32,791 nucleotides of DNA from JBBAEV01 sp041655735 (GTDB lineage Bacteria; Bacillota_I; Bacilli_A; RF39; UBA660). This document shows positions 14,567 through 22,620 of this stretch, piece after piece (positions within the stretch are counted from its first letter, which is position 1; every line of letters begins with the position of its first letter). The notes below the pieces were generated by a model. It saw only the letters and a program-made list of their open reading frames with translations. It did not search any database and was not told the origin of the DNA. The translations under genes were made by a program, and so were the position numbers. The DNA lies in contig JBBAEV010000008.1 in assembly GCA_041655735.1 (NCBI GenBank), positions 1-32,791 of the forward strand, given 5' to 3'.

Positions 14567-14818
14567 ATGAATTATAAAAATATTATTGATAATTATTTTG
14601 ATGAGAAAGAATTAAAATTAATTATATATGAGGACAAAATATATATTGATAATTATAAGGAGTTAAATAATTTTGACAGTAGTAAGATAGTTATTTCAGG
14701 GGAAAATAAAATTATTGAAATTAATGGTGATGATTTAATTATTTCTAGATTATTAAATAAAGAGTTATTAATTACAGGCAAAATATTAGAGATGGGTTTT
14801 AAAAAAAATGGAAAATAA
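14567..14818 (+). CDS. yqfC: YqfC, YabP-family sporulation protein
   Basis: The 83-residue protein has the YabP/YqfC pattern of short beta strands: LIIYEDKIYIDNYKELNNFDSSKIVISGENKIIEINGDDLIISRLLNKELLITGKI. YabP-family members are small spore-formation proteins; B. subtilis yqfC and yqfD are adjacent and made in the mother cell. ATG 14567 is preferred because GGGTGAT (14557-14563) is its SD; ATG 14555 overlaps that site. It overlaps yqfD by 11 bases. The exact molecular role is unknown. Confidence 0.85.
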   Translation: MNYKNIIDNYFDEKELKLIIYEDKIYIDNYKELNNFDSSKIVISGENKIIEINGDDLIISRLLNKELLITGKILEMGFKKNGK

Positions 14819-15995
14819 AGAACTTTATAATATATTAAGTGATAATGTAACCATAAAAATTACTGGTAATAATGTCCATAATTTTATTTTTTATTTAATA
14901 AAGATGAAAATATATATTGATAATGTAAAATATAACTCTAATACGGAAGTCACCTTTATTACTACATTTGGAAATTATAAGAAAATATTAAGTTTAAAAA
15001 ATATATACGATGTAAAAGTTGTTAGATTTCATGGTAAATTAAGAATAAAGGAAATATTTTATTTGAATAAAATATTATTTGTAGCGATTATATGTGGTTA
15101 TATAATGTTAAATATTTTGGCAAATATAATATTTGATATTGAAGTTGTTCATAATAATGCTAAAATAAGGGAGGAATTAATAAAAGATCTAAGTGATTAT
15201 AATATAAAACCATTAAAATTTAAAAAGGGTTTTCAAAAAATAGAAGAAATAGAAACAGAGCTTTTAAAAAAACATAAAGATAATATAGAATGGCTAGAAA
15301 TAACAGAAGTGGGGACAAAATATATAGTTAGACTAGAGGAAAGAAAAAAAACATCTGCTAAACAGATTTATCCTTTTCAGGACATTATATCTAATAACAA
15401 TGCGATTATAAAAAAAATATTTGCTGAACAAGGAGAAATATTAAAAAATGTAAATGATTATGTAAAAAAGGGAGATGTTTTAATCACTGGTATTTTAAAA
15501 AATGGTGAAAAAATAATGAGCAAAGTACCTGCTTTAGGAGAAGTTTATGGAGAAGTTTGGTATGAAGTAAAAGTAGAGGTGCCATTTCATTATATTGAAA
15601 GTTATGAAACTGGTAATTCTAATAAAGTTTTATGTCTTTATTTTTTGAATAAAAAATGGGAATTATTTAATGTAAAAAAATATAAGAAGAAAAAAACAGA
15701 TGAAACAGTAATGGTTAATAACTTGTTATCGCCCTTTAAAATAACTTGGGAAAAACAAATCGAATTAGAAAATATTGATTTTTTTTATACTGAGGGGGAA
15801 GCAATAAGCAAGGCTTTAGAAATAGGAAGAAGAAAAATAGAAGGAAACTTTGACACTAAAGAGAAGATATTAAATGAAAAGGTTTTGAATTTTAATGTAA
15901 ATGGTAGTAAAATGATAGTAGATATATTTTATGTAGTATATAAAAATATAGGAATGCCTAAAAAGATAGTAGAGGAAATAGAAATTGAAGAATAG
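14808..15995 (+). CDS. yqfD: YqfD, stage IV sporulation-type membrane protein
   Basis: 395 residues: a soluble N-terminal domain (1-85), one membrane helix (ILFVAIICGYIMLNILANIIF, about 88-110) and a large extracytoplasmic part. The latter contains the family block LEITEVGTKYIVRLEERK, then NNNAIIKKIFAEQGEILKNVNDYVKKGDVLITG. This is the YqfD family, known from B. subtilis as sporulation-specific. The fold resembles membrane-fusion/HlyD-like barrels (AEQGEILKNVNDYVKKGDVLITG is a lipoyl-like turn). Coupled to yqfC. In B. subtilis phoH and pgpH come next; here a VanZ-like gene does. Confidence 0.9.
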   Translation: MENKELYNILSDNVTIKITGNNVHNFIFYLIKMKIYIDNVKYNSNTEVTFITTFGNYKKILSLKNIYDVKVVRFHGKLRIKEIFYLNKILFVAIICGYIMLNILANIIFDIEVVHNNAKIREELIKDLSDYNIKPLKFKKGFQKIEEIETELLKKHKDNIEWLEITEVGTKYIVRLEERKKTSAKQIYPFQDIISNNNAIIKKIFAEQGEILKNVNDYVKKGDVLITGILKNGEKIMSKVPALGEVYGEVWYEVKVEVPFHYIESYETGNSNKVLCLYFLNKKWELFNVKKYKKKKTDETVMVNNLLSPFKITWEKQIELENIDFFYTEGEAISKALEIGRRKIEGNFDTKEKILNEKVLNFNVNGSKMIVDIFYVVYKNIGMPKKIVEEIEIEE

Positions 15996-16006
15996 TTGGT
16001 GTTAAT

Positions 16007-16621
16007 ATGGTAAAAGAAACGCTTACAAATATTTTTAAATATACCTGGCCGATGATGTTAATATTTTTATCCATTTTATTATCACTTAGATTGGCGTGGT
16101 TAATAAAGAACAAACAAAAGATAGTGCTATACAAAGAGTTAATAGGTTTATTTTTTGTAATATATATACTTTGTTTATTTCATATAGTATCATTTCAAGA
16201 TGTTTCTTGGTCAACTCAAAATTATATTCCTTTTCGGGAAATATTAAGATATGAAGTTGGAACTGGCTTGTTTTTTAAAAATATTTTAGGTAATACAATA
16301 TTATTTATTCCTTATGGTTTTTTTGCATCTTATTACTTAAAATTAGTAAAATTAAGGACAATTGTTGGCTTGACCATATTTACTTCTTTCATTATTGAAT
16401 TTACGCAATCAAAAATAGGTAGAGTCTTTGATATTGATGATATTATCCTTAATGTAACAGGTGGTATAGTAGGCTTTCTTTTATATAAATTGTTAGATTA
16501 TTTAAAAGATCATTTACCTAAAGTATTTAAGAAACACATGATCTTAAATATTATTATCATATTATTAATTATAATTTTTATTTTTTATTTAATAAATTTA
16601 TATATATTTGAGGTGATATAA
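16007..16621 (+). CDS. VanZ-like membrane protein
   Basis: The 204-residue protein has about five membrane segments. The VanZ-family signature is present: the polar stretch QNYIPFREI, NILGNTILFIPYGFF, and the conserved helix IIEFTQSKIGRVFDIDDIILNVTGGIVGFLLY, where FDIDDIILN(V)TGG is typical. VanZ gives modest teicoplanin resistance in vancomycin-resistance clusters, but most family members are chromosomal proteins of unknown role. The ribosome-binding site is weak. The gene occupies the place of phoH-pgpH between yqfD and ybeY, and its stop abuts the ybeY start, so it is part of the operon. Confidence 0.85.
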   Translation: MVKETLTNIFKYTWPMMLIFLSILLSLRLAWLIKNKQKIVLYKELIGLFFVIYILCLFHIVSFQDVSWSTQNYIPFREILRYEVGTGLFFKNILGNTILFIPYGFFASYYLKLVKLRTIVGLTIFTSFIIEFTQSKIGRVFDIDDIILNVTGGIVGFLLYKLLDYLKDHLPKVFKKHMILNIIIILLIIIFIFYLINLYIFEVI

Positions 16622-17071
16622 ATGAATGAAGTTAATTTTTTTAACGAAAGTAAAATAAATATAAATGAATATATAAAAGAATTAAAAAAGATAATTATTT
16701 ATGCGATTAATTATGAAAAAGAAAGTAATTTAGAGTTTGATGTTATTTTTGTAGATAATAAACATATAAGAGAATTGAATAAAAAATATCGCAATATTGA
16801 TAAAGAGACTGATGTATTAAGTTTTGCCTTAGAAGATAATAAAAGAGTTGAAAAACAGGAAAATAGAATATTGGGGGATATTTATATTTCAGTTGAAAGG
16901 GCAAAGATTCAAGCCGATGAATATAATCATTCCTTACTTAGAGAGTTGTCATTTTTAATGATTCATGGCTTTTTACATTTATTAGGTTATAATCATGAAA
17001 GTAAAAAAGAAGAAAAAATAATGTTTAATAAACAGGAGTTGATTTTAAGTGAGTACGGAATTATACGATGA
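16622..17071 (+). CDS. ybeY: Endoribonuclease YbeY
   Basis: A single-strand RNase needed for 16S rRNA 3'-end maturation and ribosome quality control. The 149-residue protein has DKETDVLSFAL and the zinc motif HGFLHLLGYNH (His115, His119, His125). Length and order match the family. The start directly follows the vanZ stop, with AGGTGAT as SD. It overlaps dgkA by 23 bases. The ybeY-dgkA-cdd-era order is conserved in Bacilli. Confidence 0.95.
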   Translation: MNEVNFFNESKININEYIKELKKIIIYAINYEKESNLEFDVIFVDNKHIRELNKKYRNIDKETDVLSFALEDNKRVEKQENRILGDIYISVERAKIQADEYNHSLLRELSFLMIHGFLHLLGYNHESKKEEKIMFNKQELILSEYGIIR

Positions 17072-17447
17072 AAGAAAAAAAAGAGGTATTAAAAGACTAA
17101 TAAATAGTTTTAAATATTCTATTGCAGGACTAAAACACGCATATACTAAAGAACAAAGTATGGCTATTCATATTATTATTGCATTATTAGTTATTGGAAC
17201 TGGGTTTTTCTTTAAAATTGATAATACCGAATGGTTATTTGTGATATTGTTAATTGGGTTTGTGATAGCGACTGAACTTATTAATACCGCAATTGAAGCT
17301 ACAGTTGATTTGTTATCACCAGGAAAAAATGGATTTGCAAAAATAGCGAAGGATACTGCAGCTGCTGCTGTCTTTGTATTATCATTGGTAGCTTTTGTTG
17401 GTGGATTAATAATTTTTATACCCAAAATAATAGAAAAGTTTTTTTAG
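17049..17447 (+). CDS. dgkA: Undecaprenol/diacylglycerol kinase
   Basis: A 132-residue DgkA-type integral membrane kinase with three predicted helices. Conserved residues appear in SFKYSIAGLKHAYTKEQS, ATELINTAIEATVDLLSP and AKIAKDTAAAAVFV, which form the lipid and nucleotide sites. Gram-positive members phosphorylate undecaprenol, recycling the cell-wall carrier. The start appears to be GTG 17049, with AGGAG at 17034-17038 ten bases upstream. No in-frame ATG lies near. It overlaps the end of ybeY, suggesting translational coupling. Confidence 0.93.
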   Translation: MSTELYDERKKRGIKRLINSFKYSIAGLKHAYTKEQSMAIHIIIALLVIGTGFFFKIDNTEWLFVILLIGFVIATELINTAIEATVDLLSPGKNGFAKIAKDTAAAAVFVLSLVAFVGGLIIFIPKIIEKFF

Positions 17448-17456
17448 GAGGTAAAT

Positions 17457-17849
17457 ATGAATTATAAAGAAGAATTAAAGATTTTATTAGAAAAGGCATA
17501 TACACCATATTATAAATTTCCAGTATCTGCTATTTTAGTAACTAAGGATGGGAAAAAATATAAAGGTGTGAATGTAGAAGTTGCATCTCCTAATGCGGGA
17601 ATTTGCGCTGAAAGGAATGCTTTAACTACTGCAATTACAGATGGTTATAAAAAGGGAGACTTTAAAGAACTTTATGTTATGACTAAAGGTAATGAAGTAA
17701 CTTATCCTTGTTTTATATGTCGTCAAGCATTACTTGAATTTTTTGAAGATGATGTAAAAATAATTTTATTAAATGATAAAGGATTAGAAAAAGAAGTATT
17801 ATTTAAAGATTTAGTTCCTTATTCTTTTTCTAATGATGATTTAAAATGA
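17457..17849 (+). CDS. cdd: Cytidine deaminase
   Basis: Converts cytidine and deoxycytidine to uridines in pyrimidine salvage. The 130-residue protein has zinc ligands Cys50 (NAGICAERNAL, with catalytic Glu52) and Cys85/Cys88 (PCFICRQALLEF). The tetrameric short-chain type is usually about 130 residues, so it is full length. ATG 17457 follows AGGAGG. It overlaps era by four bases. Confidence 0.94.
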   Translation: MNYKEELKILLEKAYTPYYKFPVSAILVTKDGKKYKGVNVEVASPNAGICAERNALTTAITDGYKKGDFKELYVMTKGNEVTYPCFICRQALLEFFEDDVKIILLNDKGLEKEVLFKDLVPYSFSNDDLK

Positions 17850-18727
17850 AATCTGGCTTTGTAGGTATAATAGGGCGTCCTAATGTAGGAAAATCAACAT
17901 TATTAAATAGTATTATTGGTAAAAAGATTGCAATTGTTTCTAACAAATCACAAACTACTAGAAATAATATACAAGGAATATATAATGATAGAGAAACACA
18001 AATAATATTTTTAGATACTCCTGGTATTCATAAACCTCTTAATAAATTGGGTAGGTATTTAAATAAACAAGCATATATTTCATTAAATGATATTGATGTT
18101 GTTTTGTTTATGATAGATGCCAGTGAACATCTAGGTAAAGGAGATAAATTTGTATTAACTAAATTAAAAGAAATAACTACCCCTGTCATATTAGTTTTAA
18201 ATAAAATAGACAAGCTTAATAAAGAAGAAATTATTAAAAAAATAGAAGAATATAAAGATTTATATAATTTTGAAGAAATAATACCTATTTCAGCATTAAA
18301 TAAAGATAATATTAATACTTTAATAAAATTAATTAAAAAGTTTTTAAAGGATAATACAAAATATTATCATAACAATGAAATAACTATTCAAAGCAGCGAT
18401 TTTATTATAAGCGAATTAATTAGAGAAAAGGTATTGGAATTAACCGAGGAGGAAATACCTCATTCTATTGCGTGTATAGTAGAAAAAATAAAAGAAAAGA
18501 AAGATATAGTAGAGATAAATGCTGTAATAGTTGTAGAAAGAGATAGCCAAAAAAAGATAATTATTGGTAAACAAGGACAAATGATAAAAGAAATAGGAAT
18601 TAAAGCTAGATTAGATATTGAAGATTTTTATAATAAAAAAGTGTATTTAGAGTTATTTGTTCAAGTTAAAAAGAATTGGCGTGATAAAGACAAATATTTA
18701 AATGAATTTGGATATAACATAAAATAA
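17846..18727 (+). CDS. era: GTPase Era
   Basis: An essential GTPase that binds the 16S rRNA 3' end during 30S maturation. 293 residues: G1 GRPNVGKST (10-18), G2 region SQTTRNN, G3 DTPG (57-60), G4 NKID (119-122), G5 SAL, then a C-terminal KH domain (about 200-285) with IIGKQGQMIKEIG. Full length. It starts in an ATGA overlap with cdd, so translation is coupled. A hairpin follows before yqzL. Confidence 0.96.
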   Translation: MKSGFVGIIGRPNVGKSTLLNSIIGKKIAIVSNKSQTTRNNIQGIYNDRETQIIFLDTPGIHKPLNKLGRYLNKQAYISLNDIDVVLFMIDASEHLGKGDKFVLTKLKEITTPVILVLNKIDKLNKEEIIKKIEEYKDLYNFEEIIPISALNKDNINTLIKLIKKFLKDNTKYYHNNEITIQSSDFIISELIREKVLELTEEEIPHSIACIVEKIKEKKDIVEINAVIVVERDSQKKIIIGKQGQMIKEIGIKARLDIEDFYNKKVYLELFVQVKKNWRDKDKYLNEFGYNIK

Positions 18728-18763
18728 AAAAAAATTTGAGCTTATTGAATAAAATTAAAATAT

Positions 18764-18796
18764 AAATCCCACTATATAAATGAAAGGTGGGATTTT
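18764..18796 (+). terminator. Hairpin between era and yqzL (terminator or RBS-sequestering element)
   Basis: A 9-bp perfect stem, AAATCCCAC (18764-18772) with GTGGGATTT (18787-18795). The second arm includes most of the yqzL ribosome-binding site (AAAGGTGGG), and the T run ends at the start codon. Confidence 0.65.
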
Positions 18797-18880
18797 ATGA
18801 AAAAAATATTTTGGAATTTATTTAGAAAAACAGGTAAAATAAAATATTATTTACTCGCAAAGGAACTTGAAAGAAAGTAG
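18797..18880 (+). CDS. yqzL: YqzL-like small protein
   Basis: A 27-residue ORF, MKKIFWNLFRKTG-KIKYYLLAKELERK. It matches the YqzL family by the pattern of an aromatic/Lys start, W.LF..TG.I..YLL.KE.E, and by position between era and recO, the same as in B. subtilis. AAAGGTGG (about 18784-18790) is a good SD seven bases before ATG. The function of YqzL is not known. Its ribosome-binding site is in the stem of the preceding hairpin, so its translation may be controlled by that structure. Confidence 0.8.
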   Translation: MKKIFWNLFRKTGKIKYYLLAKELERK

Positions 18881-18887
18881 TGGTATT

Positions 18888-19634
18888 GTGGAGATAAAAA
18901 AAGTAGAAGGTATAATTCTTAGTGAAAGAGATTACAGTGAATCTAGTAAGATTATTAATGTGTTTACTAAAGAATATGGCAAAATAGGTATTATGGCTAA
19001 AGGAGCTAAAAGGATAAAAAGCAATATAAGTGGTTCAACTAGAAAGTTCACATATGGTTTTTTTCATATATATTATAAAGAAGATAAACTTTCTACTTTA
19101 ATTAGTGTTGATATAATTAATTCATTAAAAAATATTCAAAGAGATATCACAAAAATTAGTTATGTTACATTTATTTCTGAATTAATTGAACAAATAATAA
19201 AAGAAGAGTATTATGATGAAGATATATATAATACTTTTATTGAAGGTATAAAGAAAATTAATGAGGGTTTTGATCCAATGGTTATAACAAACATTATTGA
19301 ACTTAAAATGCTTGATTATTTAGGAGTAAAACCAGTAATAGATGAATGTAGTATTTGTGGTAATAAGAGTGATATTGTTACTTTATCTAGCGATAAGGGA
19401 GGATATATTTGTAAGAGTTGTAGAGAAGATAGTGACGCTCTTGTTAGTGATAAAGCTATTAAACTAGTTAGAATGTTTTATTATGTTGATTTAAGCAAAA
19501 TATCAAAATTAGATATTAGTGATTCTGTTAAAAAAGAGATAGATGATTTTATAAATCAATATTATGATAAATATACGGGATTATATTTAAAAAGTAAGAA
19601 ATTTTTAGATAATTTGAAAAAAATAGGAATCTAG
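18888..19634 (+). CDS. recO: DNA repair protein RecO
   Basis: RecO loads RecA with RecF/RecR and anneals DNA. 248 residues: the N-terminal OB fold (VEGIILSERDYSESSKIINVFTKEYGKIGIMAKGAKR), a helical domain and a four-cysteine zinc finger (CSICGNKSDIV ... YICKSC). GTG 18888 places the conserved VEGIIL about six residues from the start, as in the family. An in-frame TTG at 18867 is possible, but its SD (AAAGGA) is only two bases away. Both SDs are weak, which leaves the start uncertain by seven codons. It follows yqzL directly, as in Bacilli. Confidence 0.92.
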   Translation: MEIKKVEGIILSERDYSESSKIINVFTKEYGKIGIMAKGAKRIKSNISGSTRKFTYGFFHIYYKEDKLSTLISVDIINSLKNIQRDITKISYVTFISELIEQIIKEEYYDEDIYNTFIEGIKKINEGFDPMVITNIIELKMLDYLGVKPVIDECSICGNKSDIVTLSSDKGGYICKSCREDSDALVSDKAIKLVRMFYYVDLSKISKLDISDSVKKEIDDFINQYYDKYTGLYLKSKKFLDNLKKIGI

Positions 19635-19643
19635 TGTTATAAT
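19614..19643 (+). promoter_or_regulatory. Promoter with extended -10 for the zinc-ribbon gene, inside the recO 3' end
   Basis: TTGAAA (19614-19619), 18 bases, TATAAT (19638-19643), with TG at 19635-19636 giving TGnTATAAT. Confidence 0.6.
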
Positions 19644-19662
19644 AATATTAGAGGTGGGGTTT

Positions 19663-19839
19663 ATGAATGGTAAAAAAGATGTGCAGTGTAATAATTGTTT
19701 AATCGAAATGGTATGGGATAGATATTTAGGAGTTTATAAATGTTCTATTTGTGGTAGACAGGTTTCAGAAGAAAGTGTAAAAAATAAAGATTACTCAAAA
19801 AAACACATACTTGTAAAGAAAAATAAAAAAGCCTTGTAG
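19663..19839 (+). CDS. Small zinc-ribbon protein
   Basis: The 58-residue protein has two CxxC knuckles: CNNC (residues 9-12) and CSIC (about 28-31), separated by EMVWDRYLGVYK, followed by a lysine-rich tail. This is a minimal zinc ribbon, a fold used for nucleic-acid or protein binding. No closer family is recognised. ATG 19663 follows GAGGTGGGG (19651-19659); the in-frame GTG at 19654 is part of that SD. It has its own extended -10 promoter and is followed by the T-box leader of glyS with no evident terminator. Confidence 0.78.
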   Translation: MNGKKDVQCNNCLIEMVWDRYLGVYKCSICGRQVSEESVKNKDYSKKHILVKKNKKAL

Positions 19840-19860
19840 GACATAAGATAATATATTAAA

Positions 19861-19968
19861 ATTATATATAATAAATACGATGATGGTGTGGAATACCGAA
19901 GTAATATAATAAAAAGAGATTCTTTTAGAATAAGTAGGGTGGAACCGCGGTAATTCGTCCCTATACTT
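19861..19968 (+). promoter_or_regulatory. Compact glycine T-box riboswitch upstream of glyS
   Basis: The invariant T-box AGGGTGGAACCGCGG is at 19936-19950. The antiterminator/antisequestor pairing is AGTAGGG with CCCTATACT (19956-19968). Stem I appears tiny: ATTATAT (19861-19867) pairs with ATATAAT (19904-19910) and TAC with GTA. A GATGA/GAA internal element (19879-19883/19898-19900) resembles the K-turn, and a short GGT/ACC stem closes a loop holding GGA (19890-19892), a glycine codon followed by A. The distal Stem I arm of ordinary T-boxes is missing. A small hairpin ATTCT/AGAAT (19918-19930) sits where Stem III should be. No terminator with a T run is visible, so control may act on translation. 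Confidence 0.85.
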
Positions 19969-20002
19969 GTTTTAATAGTTCTTTTATTTTAAGGAGGAAG
20001 TT

Positions 20003-21376
20003 ATGAGTAATTTAACAATGGAAAAGTTAGTTAATTTATGTAAACAATATGGTTTTATATTTCAGGGTAGTGAAATATATGGAGGTCTTGCGAATACATG
20101 GGATTATGGGCCATTGGGAACAAGATTAAAAAATAATATTAAGGATGCATGGAGAAAACGATTTATTCAAGAAAGAAAAAATAGTTTTGAAACTGATACT
20201 ACTATTTTAATGCATTCTAGAGTTTGGGAAGCAAGTGGTCATGTGGATTCATTTAATGATCCAAAATTTGATTGTAAAAATTGTAAAACTCGTTATAGAG
20301 CTGATAACTTTATTGAGGAATATTCACTAAATCATGATAGTGCTCAAAATATGGCTTTTGATGAAATGACAGAATATATTAAAAATAATAGTATGAAATG
20401 TCCAAAATGTGGTTCTTCTAATTTTACTGATGTAAGAGAATTTAAATTAATGTTTGAAACATATAGAGGTACAACTGAAGATAACAAAACAGTTATATAT
20501 TTAAGACCAGAAAATGCACAAGGAGAATATGTTAATTATTTAAACGTATTAAGAAGTAGTAGAACAAAATTACCTTTTAGTATAGGTCAAATAGGTACTG
20601 TATTCAGAAATGAGGTGACTCCAGGAGATTTTATTTTTAGAACGATTGAATTTGAACAAATGGAGTATCAAACATTTTGTAAGCCTGGAGATGATGTGGA
20701 ATTATACAAATACTTTAAAGAATATGGCAAGAAGTTTTATCTGGATTTAGGCTTATCAAATGACAAATTAAGATTTAAAGATCATGAAAAATTAAGTTTT
20801 TATGCTTCAGCAGCTTGTGATATTGAGTATTTATTTCCTTTTGGTTGGGGTGAATTAAATGGTACTCATGACAGAACTGATTATGATTTAAAAAGACATC
20901 AAGAGTTCTCTGGTCAAAATATGGAATATATTGATTCAAATACGAATGAAAAATTTATCCCTTATGTTGTAGAATCTACTTATGGTGTTGGTAGAACAGT
21001 TCTTGCTTGTTTATTTGAGGCCTATCACGAAGAAACATTAGAAGATGGAACTATTAGAGAGGTAATGAGATTACATCCTTATTTAGCACCATATAAAGTA
21101 GCTATATTTCCATTAATAAAGAAAAATCATAGTGATAAAGCTAATGAATTGTTTGATATATTATCAAAGCATTTTATGGTTACATATGATGAATCAAGTA
21201 GTATAGGTAAAAGATATAGAAGACAAGATGTAATAGGTACTCCATATTGTATAACTATTGATGATAATACATTAAATAATAATACAGTAACAATAAGAGA
21301 TAGAGATACAATGAAACAAGAAGTATTAGATATAGAAGATATAGTAGATTATATAAATGAAAAAATAGCTTTTTAA
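20003..21376 (+). CDS. glyS: Glycyl-tRNA synthetase, single-chain (alpha2) type
   Basis: A class II synthetase that charges tRNA-Gly. The 457-residue chain is the dimeric type shared with eukaryotes, archaea and some bacteria, not the alpha2beta2 GlyQ/GlyS enzyme of B. subtilis. It has QGSEIYGGLANTWDYGPLG at the start, a zinc region with CKNC and CPKC, motif 2 (FRNEVTPGDFIFRTIEFEQMEY), motif 3 (GVGRTVLACLFEAY) and the C-terminal anticodon-binding domain (about 350-457). ATG 20003 follows AAGGAGGAAG. A T-box leader precedes it, so expression should rise when uncharged tRNA-Gly builds up. Confidence 0.96.
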   Translation: MSNLTMEKLVNLCKQYGFIFQGSEIYGGLANTWDYGPLGTRLKNNIKDAWRKRFIQERKNSFETDTTILMHSRVWEASGHVDSFNDPKFDCKNCKTRYRADNFIEEYSLNHDSAQNMAFDEMTEYIKNNSMKCPKCGSSNFTDVREFKLMFETYRGTTEDNKTVIYLRPENAQGEYVNYLNVLRSSRTKLPFSIGQIGTVFRNEVTPGDFIFRTIEFEQMEYQTFCKPGDDVELYKYFKEYGKKFYLDLGLSNDKLRFKDHEKLSFYASAACDIEYLFPFGWGELNGTHDRTDYDLKRHQEFSGQNMEYIDSNTNEKFIPYVVESTYGVGRTVLACLFEAYHEETLEDGTIREVMRLHPYLAPYKVAIFPLIKKNHSDKANELFDILSKHFMVTYDESSSIGKRYRRQDVIGTPYCITIDDNTLNNNTVTIRDRDTMKQEVLDIEDIVDYINEKIAF

Positions 21377-21387
21377 GCTATTTTTTT
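21361..21387. terminator. Terminator shared by glyS and the convergent minus-strand gene
   Basis: AAAAATAGCTT (21361-21371) pairs with AAGCTATTTTT (21375-21385), ending in seven T on the plus strand and A-rich/T-rich on the other. The glyS stop lies in the loop. Confidence 0.88.
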
Positions 21388-21968
21388 GTGTTATTATAAG
21401 TATTATAGTATCTTTTTATAATCTGTTTTGAACTATCTAATTTTTTACCATCAGAATCAGTTAGTGACATTCTGCTTCCCCTAAAAGCTAATCTTGTTCT
21501 AGTTGCTGGAGATAAGGGTAAAGGAGTAGTATCTATTATAAAAGAACACCATTCATCAAAACTTTGAACTGATTTATCAATACTCCAACTCTCATTAAAA
21601 AATACTTGTTGGTAAGTATATTGCCATAAAATAAGTAATGTTTGAATTGCTTTTTTGTCATTAATATTATATTTTTTAAGCAATTTAAATAATTCATCAG
21701 TAAGAGTCATAGCTTCATTTCGATTATCAGTAGCTCCGTTAGCAAATCCATTTATTTCTAGTAATAACTCTTTTTCATCAATATCTTTTTGGGCTTGTTC
21801 ATCTTTTAATGCTTGATGTTCCTTAAACATTGCTGTAACATAATTTCTTGAATATAAATTTAAAACTTGAACATTTTTGATCACATCTTCTGGAAAACCA
21901 AATCCTATATATTTTACTGGTTTTATTTCTTTCTCTTTCTTATTAGCCTTATTTTCACATAAATTCAT
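21378..21968 (-). CDS. Unidentified soluble protein
   Basis: The 196-residue protein has no membrane segment and no recognised domain. Its lysine/glutamate-rich N-terminus (ENKANKKEKEIKPVKYIGFGFPEDVIKN) is followed by helices and an unusually well-mixed C-terminus: WSIDKSVQSFDEWCSFIIDTTPLPLSPATRTRLAFRGSRMSLTDSDGKKL. ATG at 21968 is preferred because GGGAGGT precedes it; an upstream in-frame GTG overlaps that SD. It has its own TTGACA-16-TATAAT promoter. Composition is less AT-driven than its neighbours (many Thr, Ser, Gln), which may mean a horizontal origin. A DNA-associated or phage-derived role is conceivable but unsupported. Confidence 0.68.
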   Translation of the reverse strand: MNLCENKANKKEKEIKPVKYIGFGFPEDVIKNVQVLNLYSRNYVTAMFKEHQALKDEQAQKDIDEKELLLEINGFANGATDNRNEAMTLTDELFKLLKKYNINDKKAIQTLLILWQYTYQQVFFNESWSIDKSVQSFDEWCSFIIDTTPLPLSPATRTRLAFRGSRMSLTDSDGKKLDSSKQIIKRYYNTYNNTKK

Positions 21969-21996
21969 ACCTTTACCTCCCACTTCGTATATAATT

Positions 21997-22024
21997 ATTA
22001 TACATTTTTAAATATTTTTGTCAA
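21997..22024 (-). promoter_or_regulatory. Strong minus-strand sigma-A promoter
   Basis: On the minus strand TTGACA (22024-22019), a 16-base spacer, TATAAT (22002-21997). It overlaps the last codon of the upstream minus-strand gene and drives the gene ending at 21378. Confidence 0.75.
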
Positions 22025-22566
22025 AAATTTAAAGCATAATAATTATATATTCCATATTTATCTTGATATTTATCATAAAAAATATGAGTTTTTATAGGGT
22101 TGTAAGTCAAATAACCATTAATGGTAAATATAACAGGTATTAGTATTAAACAAATGATATTTAAGACTTTGTAATTGTTTTTTAAGTTTAAGATATAATA
22201 ACTAATAAGTTGTCCTAAAGATACAGAGATAAAATAAACAATAAAAGTTGGGATAGTAGAGTAGCCGCCTATTATTTTTTCTAATATTAAATAGGAAATT
22301 AAGAAAATTAGAGCTGTTGACAAAGCTGATATAAAGCTAGAAAGAATTTGATTATTATGAGGCACTTTTTTAAGTAGTAATTTTTCAATTAAAATAAAGA
22401 AAATAATAGTGGTAAATATCATCTTTAGGTGTTCAAATATACTTTCATTAACAGGAAAAAATATTGAAAATAATTTATTAGGAAACCATTCATACATTTG
22501 ATGAAATAAGAAACTTAATACAAATACTCCAAAGATACTTATTATTTTTACTTTCCTTAAATTCAT
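22021..22566 (-). CDS. Multi-pass membrane protein (DUF6512-like)
   Basis: The 181-residue protein has five predicted membrane helices. The block SFLFHQMYEWFPNKLFSIFFPVNESIFEHLKMIF (about 18-52) resembles the DUF6512 signature, where a helix is followed by PVNES.(W/F)EH.K. I assign it from memory of that pattern. The function of this family is unknown. AAAGGAG lies upstream of ATG 22566. It is transcribed away from uvsE; the 51-base gap between them must hold both promoters. Confidence 0.7.
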   Translation of the reverse strand: MNLRKVKIISIFGVFVLSFLFHQMYEWFPNKLFSIFFPVNESIFEHLKMIFTTIIFFILIEKLLLKKVPHNNQILSSFISALSTALIFLISYLILEKIIGGYSTIPTFIVYFISVSLGQLISYYILNLKNNYKVLNIICLILIPVIFTINGYLTYNPIKTHIFYDKYQDKYGIYNYYALNF

Positions 22567-22620
22567 AACTTTTACTCCTTTGCTATTCTATCTATATTAT
22601 ACTACAAAAGAGGTGGTATT

